Assembly: GCA_964640085.1 (NCBI GenBank)
Contig: CAZXFA010000024.1
Span: 1 to 36,692, forward strand
DNA: 36,692 bases
Direction of reading: 5' to 3'
Origin: CAZXFA01 sp964640085
GTDB taxonomy: Bacteria; Actinomycetota; UBA4738; HRBIN12
This document shows, one piece after another, positions 24,014-30,939 of this stretch; the first letter of the stretch is position 1, and each line of letters begins with the position of its first letter. Below the pieces are notes generated by a model. It had not been told where the DNA came from, searched no databases, and saw only the letters and a program-made list of their open reading frames with translations. The position numbers were made by a program, and so were the translations under genes.

Positions 24014-24804
24014 CCTCCCCTCCTTCCATCGGTGTCCATCGATCCGTTGTCTACGTCCGCGACCCAGCGCCTCCCCAGGCGGAAGGCGAGCACACCCACC
24101 GCCAGCAGGAAGATGGCCGCGCCGAGCGGCGTCCACCGGACCCCCGTACGGGCCAACGGTTCCTCAGACGACGTCGCGTCGTCCTCCTCCGCCGCCGGTG
24201 CGGGTGCCGGGCGCACGATCACGAAGCCGAACATCCCCGACCCGGGCTCCCCGTGGATCTGGCAGTAGTACGGAACCCGTCCCGGCTCCTCGAAGACCAC
24301 CGAGAACGTCTGGCCCCCCTCGAGGGTCCCCGAGTCGAACGCGCGATCGTCCGCGGTCACCGTGTGTGGGTTGTTGCCGGCGTTGGTCCACACGACCTCG
24401 GTCCCCGCCGTGACCACCAGCTCCATCGGGCGGAACGCGTCGTCGACCGCCGAGACGCCGACGGTGGCAGCCGCGAGGCGCACCGCTCGGCGGGCGCGCG
24501 TGCTCGCCCCCGCCGGCTCGGGCTCGGGCGTCGCGACCTCGGTCGCCGTCGCCTCGTGGACACCATCGGTCGCCGTCGCTTGGGGAACGCTGGGGGAGAG
24601 CGCGGGAGAGGGGGCGGGCGGGGGTCCGGAACCCGGAGCGATCGGCGCGTCACCGGGGGGCGTCGGCTCGGCTTCGGGCTCCGCGACCCCTGCGGGCTCT
24701 TCGACGGCTGTTGGCTCGTGCCCCGGCACGGCCTCCTGCGCCGTCGCGGGCGTGGCCAAGACCGCGGCCAGCCAGATCGCGACCAGCACCAGCCGTCCCC
24801 GCAC
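24010..24804 (-). CDS. membrane-anchored cupredoxin (plastocyanin-like blue copper protein)
   Basis: The 264-aa protein has a signal peptide (LVLVAIWLAAVLATPATA), a Pro/Ala/Glu-rich linker of about 80 residues, a type-1 copper domain and a C-terminal membrane helix (WTPLGAAIFLLAVGVLAFRLG). Copper ligands are visible: His in NNPHTVT, Cys and His in YYCQIHG, and Met in SGMFGF. It therefore faces the outside and probably moves single electrons or holds copper there. It is translated just before the CHRD protein with an ATGA overlap. It is divergent from the FAD oxidoreductase gene; a palindrome (24866-24880) lies between. Confidence 0.92.
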   Translation of the reverse strand: MRGRLVLVAIWLAAVLATPATAQEAVPGHEPTAVEEPAGVAEPEAEPTPPGDAPIAPGSGPPPAPSPALSPSVPQATATDGVHEATATEVATPEPEPAGASTRARRAVRLAAATVGVSAVDDAFRPMELVVTAGTEVVWTNAGNNPHTVTADDRAFDSGTLEGGQTFSVVFEEPGRVPYYCQIHGEPGSGMFGFVIVRPAPAPAAEEDDATSSEEPLARTGVRWTPLGAAIFLLAVGVLAFRLGRRWVADVDNGSMDTDGRRGG

Positions 24805-24865
24805 CCGTCCCCTCGCTCGCGTTCGGTGCGGGTAGTACGGGCGGCTCCCGTCGGGGGTTTGCCGC

Positions 24866-24880
24866 GTGACCTCAGGTCAC
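24866..24880. promoter_or_regulatory. palindromic operator GTGACCTCAGGTCAC
   Basis: A perfect inverted repeat of 7 bp with a one-base centre lies in the divergent region between the cupredoxin and FAD oxidoreductase genes. Its centre is 41 bp upstream of the TACACT -10 box of the rightward gene, a position typical for an activator. A nearly identical copy (TGACCTCTGGTCA) sits at the same distance upstream of the methyltransferase promoter at 28035-28047. Confidence 0.7.
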
Positions 24881-24913
24881 GAGGAGCCGCTCCGGCGCGC
24901 CGGGACCCGGCCC

Positions 24914-24919
24914 TACACT
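24914..24919 (+). promoter_or_regulatory. -10 box TACACT, leaderless promoter of the FAD oxidoreductase
   Basis: TACACT lies within CCCTACACTCC and is followed 7 nt later by ATG 24927. There is no ribosome-binding site, so the mRNA is probably leaderless. The same 11-mer occurs at the promoter of the gene at 27969. Confidence 0.6.
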
Positions 24920-24926
24920 CCTGCGC

Positions 24927-26537
24927 ATGCCGGGGGCCGGGACGTACGACGCGATCGTCGTGGGCGGCGGCCACAACGGCCTGACGGCCGCGGCCTATCT
25001 CGCCGGGGCCGGCCTGCGGACCGTGGTGCTCGAGCGCCGGGCGATCGTGGGCGGGGCTTGCGTGACCGAGGAGATCGCGCCGGGCTGCCGGGCGTCGACC
25101 ACCTCCTACATCGCCTCGATGCTCCGCCCCGAGGTGATCCGGGACCTCGAGCTCGGGAAGCACGGGCTCCGGATGGTGGCCTGCGAGCCGGCGCTCCAGG
25201 CCGTCTTCGAGGATGGTCGGGTGGTCCCGTGGTGGACCGATCACGGGCGGACCGTGGATGAGTGGTCGCGGATCTCACCCGTGGACGCGCGGACGTTCGA
25301 TCGGGTCGACCGGAGGCTGCGGCACCTCGCGTCGTACCTCCAGGGGTTCTTCCTCGAGGAGCCGCCGGACGTGCACGCGCGCGGCTGGGCCAAGTTCCGC
25401 GAGGCACGTCGTCTGCTGAAGCGGTTCCGGAGGATCGAGGGCGACGAGATCACGGACCTTGCGTCGTTCCTCACCGGATCGCTCGGCGAGTTCTTGGACC
25501 GGAACTTCGTCTCCGAGCACATCAAGCGGATGTACCTCGCGAACAACGTGTACGGGATGCACTCCCCGCCGTACCGACCCGGCACGTCGATCGGCCTCCT
25601 GTTCCATCTGCTCTCGGGGGGCGAGGAGGAGATCCAGGGCTTCTACGGCCATGTGATCGGCGGGATGGGCTCGATCACGCAGGCCATGGCGGCCGCCGCC
25701 CGCGAGCGTGGAGCCGAGATCCGGACCGAGGCCGGGGTCGCCCGGATCCTCGTCGAGGAGGGCCGGGCGGTCGGCGTCGTGCTCGCCGACGGGACCGAAC
25801 TCCGGGCGCGGACCATCCTTTCGAACGCCGACCCCAAGCGCACGTTCCTGCGGCTGATGGACGACTCCGATGTGCCCGAGGACTTCCGCCGACAGGTCGA
25901 GGGCATCAAGATGGCCGGGCCCTGCGCCAAGGTGAACCTCGTGCTCGGCGAGGAGCCCCGTTTCTCCGGGATGCCCGAGGACGCAGACCCGAACCGTCGC
26001 TCGCTCGCCACGCTCGTCCCGACGCTCGAGGAGGCCGAACGGATCTACGACGTCGCGAAGTGGGGCGAGATCCCCGAGCGCCTGTGGCTCGACTGCGTCG
26101 TCGCCTCGAACGTCGACCCGACGCTCGCCCCGCCGGGCAGGCACGTGATGACGTGCTTCGTGCAGTACGTGCCGTACCAGCTCCGCGACGACACGTGGGA
26201 CGACCAACGCGACCTGCTCGGGCGTCGCGTGCTCGAGACCATCGGCCGGTACGCGCCGGACGCCCCCGGCGCGGTCGAGGCGATGCAGGTCCTCACACCC
26301 CTCGACCTCGAGCGCACGTACGGCCTGACCGAGGGGAACATCTTCCACGGCGACCTGAACATCGAGCAGCTGTTCTTCATGCGCCCGGTGCCCGGATGGT
26401 CCGCCTACCGGACGCCCATCGAGGGCCTGTACCTGTGCGGCGCCGGCGTGCATCCGGGAGGCGGGGTCACCGGGGCGCCGGGGTACGCGGCGTCGCATCG
26501 GGTGCTGCGGGACCTGCGGCGCCGCCGTCGGCGCTGA
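24927..26537 (+). CDS. FAD-dependent oxidoreductase, phytoene-desaturase/PYROXD2-like
   Basis: The 536-aa protein starts with a dinucleotide-binding fold AIVVGGGHNGLTAAAYLAGAG followed by VVLERRAIVGGACVTEE (shown here as separate motifs), typical of the carotenoid desaturase/ketolase and PYROXD2 group. Further marks are GGMGSITQAMAAAARERGAE, ILSNADPKRTFLRL and the C-terminal FAD closure GLYLCGAGVHPGGGVTGAPGY. Members of this group are often annotated as CrtO-like, but with no other carotenoid gene nearby that role is doubtful. The start ATG 24927 is set by the promoter box 7 nt upstream. It shares a palindrome and promoter box with the methyltransferase gene at 26971-27969. Confidence 0.92.
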   Translation: MPGAGTYDAIVVGGGHNGLTAAAYLAGAGLRTVVLERRAIVGGACVTEEIAPGCRASTTSYIASMLRPEVIRDLELGKHGLRMVACEPALQAVFEDGRVVPWWTDHGRTVDEWSRISPVDARTFDRVDRRLRHLASYLQGFFLEEPPDVHARGWAKFREARRLLKRFRRIEGDEITDLASFLTGSLGEFLDRNFVSEHIKRMYLANNVYGMHSPPYRPGTSIGLLFHLLSGGEEEIQGFYGHVIGGMGSITQAMAAAARERGAEIRTEAGVARILVEEGRAVGVVLADGTELRARTILSNADPKRTFLRLMDDSDVPEDFRRQVEGIKMAGPCAKVNLVLGEEPRFSGMPEDADPNRRSLATLVPTLEEAERIYDVAKWGEIPERLWLDCVVASNVDPTLAPPGRHVMTCFVQYVPYQLRDDTWDDQRDLLGRRVLETIGRYAPDAPGAVEAMQVLTPLDLERTYGLTEGNIFHGDLNIEQLFFMRPVPGWSAYRTPIEGLYLCGAGVHPGGGVTGAPGYAASHRVLRDLRRRRRR

Positions 26538-26692
26538 ACCACGCGTCGTACATCGCTCGCTCGGCAGCGATTGAGAGCGTGACGGATCGGGTACCTGATG
26601 TTCCGGAACACCCTCGCTGGCGGGGCTCGCGAGGAAGCTGGATGGTCCGACGGTCCCGCCCGGCCATCACCTGGGCCGCGGACCCGGTCGAG

Positions 26693-26728
26693 GGACCTGG
26701 GGGGTCGCGCGGTCTGCTCCCCAGGTCC
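26693..26728. promoter_or_regulatory. 10-bp inverted repeat in the csbD leader
   Basis: GGACCTGGGG (26693-26702) and CCCCAGGTCC (26719-26728) are perfectly complementary with a 16-base loop. They lie 32 bp before the csbD start. This could be an mRNA hairpin, a terminator for the upstream gene or an operator. The rest of 26538-26760 shows no gene; a GGGTAC string at 26588 recalls a SigB -10 element, but no good -35 partner is seen. Confidence 0.45.
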
Positions 26729-26760
26729 GTCGCGGATGGAGAGCGAGAGGAGGAGGTCGC

Positions 26761-26961
26761 ATGGACACCGACACGAGGCTCCGGTTCGAGGGCCGATGGG
26801 ATCAGGTGAAGGGACGCGTGAAGGAGTCGTGGGGCGTTCTGACGGACGACGAGCTCGACCGGAGCCAAGGCAAGTGGGAGCGGCTCGTGGGCACGATCAA
26901 GGAACGGACGGGCGAGAGCGTCGACCAGGTCGAACGCAAGCTGGCCGAGCTGCTGGACTGA
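26761..26961 (+). CDS. CsbD family stress-associated protein
   Basis: The 66-aa protein has the CsbD pattern: RFEGRWDQVKGRVKESWG, then LTDDELDRSQGKWERLVGTI and a helical, charged C-terminus (KERTGESVDQVERKLAELL). CsbD proteins are small, abundant and induced by general stress in Bacillus under SigB; their molecular role is unknown. The ATG follows a strong GAGAGGAGGAGG site. It is convergent with the methyltransferase gene, 9 bp apart. Confidence 0.92.
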   Translation: MDTDTRLRFEGRWDQVKGRVKESWGVLTDDELDRSQGKWERLVGTIKERTGESVDQVERKLAELLD

Positions 26962-26970
26962 ACGCCGTGC

Positions 26971-27969
26971 TCAGATCTCCGTCTGCGTGTGGTCGTAGTA
27001 CTCGTACGCGCTCATCGCGCGCCCGCTGCTACTGCGCCAGTCGCGTTCGTCCTCCGGGAGCTTGCCGAGGACCCTGGCCATCGCGCGCACGTGCGCCTGG
27101 ACGCTCCCGCAGCAGGACCCGATGTAGCTCAGGCCGGCCTCGTGAGCCCGCAGGGCGAAGTCCGCCATCTCCTGCCGCGAGAGCTGCATCGGGTCGAGCG
27201 CGTACGGGAATGCCTCCCATGACGTGAAGTCCGGCCGCTCGGCCGTGGTCCGGTACGCCACGGGCTGGGAGCCAACGTACGCGTCCGGGACCGCCTTCCG
27301 CATCTCGATCGCGATCGGGAGCTGCTGCTCCGGCCCGTTCAGGCAGTTCACGCCGACGACCTCCGCGCCCGCGTCGGCGAGCCGCCTCGCGCACTCGGCC
27401 GGGGTGTCGTCCTCGTAGGAGCGCGGCACGGGCCGCTCGAACGACATGGTCACCATCACAGGCAGCCCGGTCTCCTTCGCGCGCTCGACGAACAGGAGCG
27501 CCTCCCCCAGGTAGCTGAAGGTCTCCCCGATCCACAGGTCGGGCGGTCCGGCGTCGAGCTGGTCCTGGAGCTGCCGGTCGAACAGCGCTCGGACGTGACC
27601 GGCGCTCGCGGGTTCGGCGGGGTCGTACGCCCACGTGAGGGAGAGGTTCCCGGCCACCAGCGCGTCGCCCTCGGCCGCGACCTCGCGCGCGATCCGCACG
27701 GCCTCGCGGTTGATCTCGTCGACCTTCCCCTCGAGCCCCACCGTCGCGAGCTTGTCGTCGCTCGCGTAGAAGGTCATCGTCTGGAGCACCTCGGCGCCGG
27801 CGCGAAGGAACTCGCGGTGGAGCTGTGCGAGCGCGTCCGGGTGCTCGACCACGACCTCGGGGGTGAACGGACCGGCCTGCACGTAACCGCGCTTCTCGAG
27901 CTCGAGCAGGTACCCGCCGTCGCCGAGGACCGGTCCCTCGGCCAGACGTTCCAAGATCCCCTTCGGCAT
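26971..27969 (-). CDS. homocysteine S-methyltransferase family protein (betaine-homocysteine methyltransferase-like)
   Basis: The 332-aa protein is a zinc-dependent methyltransferase barrel. Zinc ligands are Cys in VGVNCLNGP and the pair in IGSCCGS, as in MetH-N/BHMT/MmuM. N-terminal GPVLGDGGYLLELEKRGY and TMTFYASDDKL are also typical of the BHMT-like branch. It transfers a methyl group from a donor such as betaine, dimethylsulfonium compounds or S-methylmethionine to homocysteine; the donor is not evident. ATG 27969 lies behind GGGGAGGGGCG. The promoter has a TACACT -10 box and an upstream palindrome shared with the FAD oxidoreductase gene, suggesting co-regulation. Confidence 0.9.
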   Translation of the reverse strand: MPKGILERLAEGPVLGDGGYLLELEKRGYVQAGPFTPEVVVEHPDALAQLHREFLRAGAEVLQTMTFYASDDKLATVGLEGKVDEINREAVRIAREVAAEGDALVAGNLSLTWAYDPAEPASAGHVRALFDRQLQDQLDAGPPDLWIGETFSYLGEALLFVERAKETGLPVMVTMSFERPVPRSYEDDTPAECARRLADAGAEVVGVNCLNGPEQQLPIAIEMRKAVPDAYVGSQPVAYRTTAERPDFTSWEAFPYALDPMQLSRQEMADFALRAHEAGLSYIGSCCGSVQAHVRAMARVLGKLPEDERDWRSSSGRAMSAYEYYDHTQTEI

Positions 27970-27996
27970 CGCCCCTCCCCGTGGCTGGTGCAGCGG

Positions 27997-28002
27997 AGTG
28001 TA
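27997..28002 (-). promoter_or_regulatory. -10 box TACACT of the methyltransferase gene
   Basis: TACACT lies within CCCTACACTCC on the minus strand, the same 11-mer as at 24911-24921. Transcription would start near 27990, giving a leader of about 20 nt that carries the GAGGGGCG ribosome-binding site. Confidence 0.6.
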
Positions 28003-28034
28003 GGGCGCTCGGCCCGACGGCCCTGGCACGCGGT

Positions 28035-28047
28035 TGACCAGAGGTCA
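28035..28047. promoter_or_regulatory. palindrome TGACCTCTGGTCA upstream of the methyltransferase promoter
   Basis: Read on the minus strand, TGACC-TCT-GGTCA differs from the 24867-24879 site by one central base. Its centre is 39 bp upstream of the TACACT box, against 41 bp at the other site. It lies between the methyltransferase and the end of the PadR gene. Confidence 0.65.
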
Positions 28048-28064
28048 TGGGGCGACGTGCGAGC

Positions 28065-28607
28065 TCAGCCCTCGGCGAGCAGCCCGTACAGCTGCTTCCG
28101 GGCTTCGGCGAGGACCTCGGCGGCCCGCCTGCGCTGCGTCTCGGACCCGGCCCGAGCCACCTGCATCGCCGCGGCCGTCAGTCCGAAGGCCGCCTCGCGG
28201 AGCTGGCCGATCCCCTCTCCCATCGCCCCGAACTCCCAGGGCTCCGCGTCCTCGCCCCTGCGCCGCTCCTCGAGGCCGGAGCGTCCGGCGTCGGTGATCG
28301 TGTAGACGCGCTTGCCGTCCTGCTCGGACCCCGTCACGAGCCCCTCGTCCTCCAGCATCTGGAGCGTGGGGTAGACCGAGCCGGGGCTCGGCCGCCACGC
28401 GCCTCCGCTGCGCTCCTCGAGCTCGCGGATCAGGTCGTAGCCGTGCATGGGGCGGTCGGCGAGCAACGACAGCAGCGCCGTCCGAACGTCGCCACGTCGA
28501 GCGCGCCGACCACCGAACCACTGGGGACCGCCGAACCAGGCCCGCTCCCACCGGCCATGGGGCCCGCGGAGCGGGTCGTGGTGGCGGCGACCTCGATGCT
28601 CGTGCAT
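28065..28607 (-). CDS. PadR family transcriptional regulator
   Basis: The 180-aa protein has a His/Arg-rich N-terminal extension (HEHRGRRHHDPLRG and WERAWFGGPQWFGG), then the PadR winged helix: RRGDVRTALLSLLADRPMHGYDLI, LEERSGGAWRPSPGSVYPTLQ and the wing with EDGKR-like EQDGKRVYTITDAGR, followed by a C-terminal dimerisation helix. The WFGG-containing N-terminus is common in actinobacterial PadR proteins that regulate membrane or transport genes. ATG 28607 was chosen because GGAGG stands 4 bases before it; the frame is open to 28643. A palindromic AT-rich site (28654-28668) next to a TACGAT box suggests autoregulation. Confidence 0.92.
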   Translation of the reverse strand: MHEHRGRRHHDPLRGPHGRWERAWFGGPQWFGGRRARRGDVRTALLSLLADRPMHGYDLIRELEERSGGAWRPSPGSVYPTLQMLEDEGLVTGSEQDGKRVYTITDAGRSGLEERRRGEDAEPWEFGAMGEGIGQLREAAFGLTAAAMQVARAGSETQRRRAAEVLAEARKQLYGLLAEG

Positions 28608-28653
28608 GACGCCTCCTCGCATCTCCGGACCTCCTTCGTCCACACGTCGATGC

Positions 28654-28670
28654 TATCGCGATATATCGTA
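28654..28670. promoter_or_regulatory. probable PadR operator and -10 region
   Basis: Two overlapping palindromes, TATCGCGATA (28654-28663) and CGATATATCG (28659-28668), form the most AT-rich spot nearby. On the minus strand TACGAT (28665-28670) can be the -10 box of padR. The palindromes would then cover the transcription start, as expected for autorepression. PadR-type proteins often bind short AT-rich inverted repeats. Confidence 0.5.
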
Positions 28671-28710
28671 ACACATCGACGACGCGTCGGATCAGCTCCG
28701 GAGGATCCCC

Positions 28711-29640
28711 TCAGCCGTGGATCAGGACCGACCGGATCGGAAGGAGACCGGCGGCCACCCGGCGCCAGGTCCCACCCTCGTCCTCGGACGCGAAGACCTC
28801 GCCGTCGGCAGCGCCGAACACGACGAGGTCGTCGGTCGCATCGAGGCAGCCGGTGTCGATGTTGCCGTCGAACCACTGGGGGAGGCCCTCCCGGCAGCGC
28901 TCGAGCCGGCCACCCGCCAACGGCCGCCGGTAGAGGGCGGCGTGCCCGCCACGTGGACCGTCGGAGGCCGTGACGAGCACGGTGTCCCCACACAGGGTGA
29001 CCGCCCGGCAGTAGGTCGAGTGCAGCCCCTCTCCGTCGATCCGCCACGTGGTGCCGCCGTCCTCGCTCACGGCCAGGCCGAGCGCGCACGCGGCGAACAC
29101 GCCCCGCGCCCCCGCCCACACCTGGTGGACGTCGCTGTCGATGTCGATCGTGGGCTCCCAGGTCTCGCCGCCATCGCGAGATCGCACGATGCCGCCGACG
29201 TGCACGTTCACGAAGACCGATCCGGCCGACCCGCCGATCGAGCGGACCGCGGGTGGGCCGCCCCACGGCGTGTACCAGCGGTCGCGCCCGTCCACCCGGT
29301 CGAAGCTCTCGACCGTCTCGACGTGCCCGGGGCGGCCGACGAGCCTCGCGAGGTATGCCTCGGAGGTTCCGACGAGCACGCCGGCAGCGGTCTCGGCGAG
29401 GCACGTGATCTGGAGGTTCCCGACCGACACGACGTGCGTCCACGACTCGCCATCGGCCGAGCGCCAGATCTCCCGCTCACCGAGGATGGCTAGGACCCCA
29501 TCACCCACGCGGGCGAGCGTCGAGATCCTCGCCGACGAGTCCTCCCAGCCGATCCGCTCGCGCTCGATCGCCTCGCCGTCGGCGACCGCGTGCAGCCCTT
29601 CGTCGGTGCCGAGGAGGATCCGCTCGACGCTCGTCGCTAT
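28711..29640 (-). CDS. Asp-box (BNR) beta-propeller protein with probable AUA start
   Basis: The 309-aa protein contains four Asp-box motifs, SADGESWTHV, SRDGGETWEP, SEDGGTTWRI and SEDEGGTWRRV, spaced as in sialidase/BNR-type propellers. No signal peptide is visible, so it may be cytoplasmic. The homology-like sequence begins at ATSVERILLGTDEGLHAV, but no ATG, GTG or TTG lies in frame there: the codon is ATA at 29640, overlapping the TAG stop of the aminotransferase (ATAG) behind GGAGGG. The next candidate, GTG near 29510, would remove the first blade. Function unknown; it is coupled to the rocD-like gene. Confidence 0.7.
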   Translation of the reverse strand: MATSVERILLGTDEGLHAVADGEAIERERIGWEDSSARISTLARVGDGVLAILGEREIWRSADGESWTHVVSVGNLQITCLAETAAGVLVGTSEAYLARLVGRPGHVETVESFDRVDGRDRWYTPWGGPPAVRSIGGSAGSVFVNVHVGGIVRSRDGGETWEPTIDIDSDVHQVWAGARGVFAACALGLAVSEDGGTTWRIDGEGLHSTYCRAVTLCGDTVLVTASDGPRGGHAALYRRPLAGGRLERCREGLPQWFDGNIDTGCLDATDDLVVFGAADGEVFASEDEGGTWRRVAAGLLPIRSVLIHG

Positions 29641-30863
29641 CCCTCCGCGGCGCGCTCGAGCACCGGGAAGATCCGCTCGAGCCCCCAGTCGAGCTCCTCG
29701 CGGGAGATCACGAGGGGAGGCGCCAGCCGGATCGTCGTCTCGTGCGTGTCCTTCGCGAGGATCCCGGCATCGAGCAGTCGCTCGGCCACGCGCCGGGCCG
29801 GCCGGGCCCCCGGCGTGAGCTGGATCCCGGCCCACAGGCCGCGCCCGCGGACCTCCTCGACGGCCGGCAGGTCCGCCTCGCCGAAGGTCTTCAGCAGGTA
29901 CTCCCCCAGCTCACGAGAGCCCTCCTGGACCTCGCCGGTTCGCAGCATCGAGATCACCCGTCGGCCGATCGCGCACGCGATCGGGTTGCCCCCGAACGTG
30001 CTCCCGTGCTCGCCGGGCTTGTACACGCCGAGCACGGCCTCGTCGGCTACCACGGCAGACAGCGGCACGATCCCCCCGCCGAGCGCCTTGCCGAGGATCA
30101 GCACGTCGGGCCGGACGCCTTCGTGCTCGACCGCCAGCGTGAAGCCGGTCCGCCCGAGCCCCGTCTGGATCTCGTCGGCCACGAGCAGGACGTCGTGCGC
30201 GCTGCAGATCTCACGCACCCGCCGCAGGTACCCGTCGGGGGGCACCACGATCCCGGCCTCGCCCTGGATCGGCTCGACCAGGAAGGCCACGGTGTCCCCG
30301 TCGATCGCCGCCTCGAGCGCGTCGGCGTCCCCGTACGGGATCACCTCGAACCCCGGCGTGAGGGGGCCGAAGTTGCGCCTGGAGCCGGGGTCGGTCGAGA
30401 AGCTCACGATCGCGATGGTCCGGCCGTGGAAGTTCCGCTCGCACACGATCACCTTGGCGCGATCGGGCGCCACGCCCTTGACCTCGTACCCCCACTTGCG
30501 GACCGTCTTCAGCGCGGTCTCGACACCCTCGGCGCCGCTGTTCATCGGCAGGGCCATCTCCATCCCGCACAGGTCGGCCAGGTCGCGCAGGAACGGCCCG
30601 ATCTGATCGTTGTGGAACGCGCGGCTGGTCAGCGTGAGCCGGTCCAACTGCTCCTTCGCCGCCTCGACGAGCACCGGGTGCCGGTGCCCGAAGTTCAGCG
30701 CGGAGTACGCGGCGAGCATGTCGAGGTAGCGTCGGCCCTCGACGTCGGTGACCCAGACGCCCTCGCCCTCGGCCACCACGACCGGCAGCGGCGCGTAGTT
30801 CGGTGCGCTGTAGCGGTCGACGAGCTCGATGTGCTCCCGTGTGGAGCGGGGTTCGCTGGCCAT
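29637..30863 (-). CDS. rocD: ornithine aminotransferase-like class III aminotransferase
   Basis: The 408-aa PLP enzyme matches RocD: HIELVDRYSAPNYAPLPVV at the start, YLDMLAAYSALNFGHRHP, NSGAEGVETALKTVRKWGY, the FHGRT motif, EPIQGEAGIVVP, ADEIQTGLGRTG and the PLP lysine in LGKALGGG. Ornithine aminotransferase converts ornithine and 2-oxoglutarate to glutamate semialdehyde and glutamate. The ATG at 30863 follows GGAGGG by seven bases; a TACACT box at 30923-30928 gives it its own promoter just after the preceding aminotransferase. It is the last of four class III aminotransferases in a row and overlaps the propeller gene at its end. Confidence 0.92.
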   Translation of the reverse strand: MASEPRSTREHIELVDRYSAPNYAPLPVVVAEGEGVWVTDVEGRRYLDMLAAYSALNFGHRHPVLVEAAKEQLDRLTLTSRAFHNDQIGPFLRDLADLCGMEMALPMNSGAEGVETALKTVRKWGYEVKGVAPDRAKVIVCERNFHGRTIAIVSFSTDPGSRRNFGPLTPGFEVIPYGDADALEAAIDGDTVAFLVEPIQGEAGIVVPPDGYLRRVREICSAHDVLLVADEIQTGLGRTGFTLAVEHEGVRPDVLILGKALGGGIVPLSAVVADEAVLGVYKPGEHGSTFGGNPIACAIGRRVISMLRTGEVQEGSRELGEYLLKTFGEADLPAVEEVRGRGLWAGIQLTPGARPARRVAERLLDAGILAKDTHETTIRLAPPLVISREELDWGLERIFPVLERAAEG

Positions 30864-30922
30864 GCCGACACCCTCCTGGCGCTGCCCTCTCTCGGCGGGG
30901 ACGCTGCCGCATCCCACCGGCG

Positions 30923-30928
30923 AGTGTA
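30923..30928 (-). promoter_or_regulatory. -10 box TACACT of the rocD-like gene
   Basis: TACACT on the minus strand lies in the 76-bp gap between the stop of the upstream aminotransferase and ATG 30863. The leader would be about 50 nt and carries the ribosome-binding site. No palindrome like that of the other TACACT promoters is present. Confidence 0.4.
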
Positions 30929-30939
30929 CCGGTCGGCCC

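Noticed and set aside
24927..26537. Carotenoid biosynthesis cluster
   Set aside because: Only one desaturase-like protein is present, without crtB, crtE or lycopene cyclase. The sequence fits the broad PYROXD2 group at least as well.
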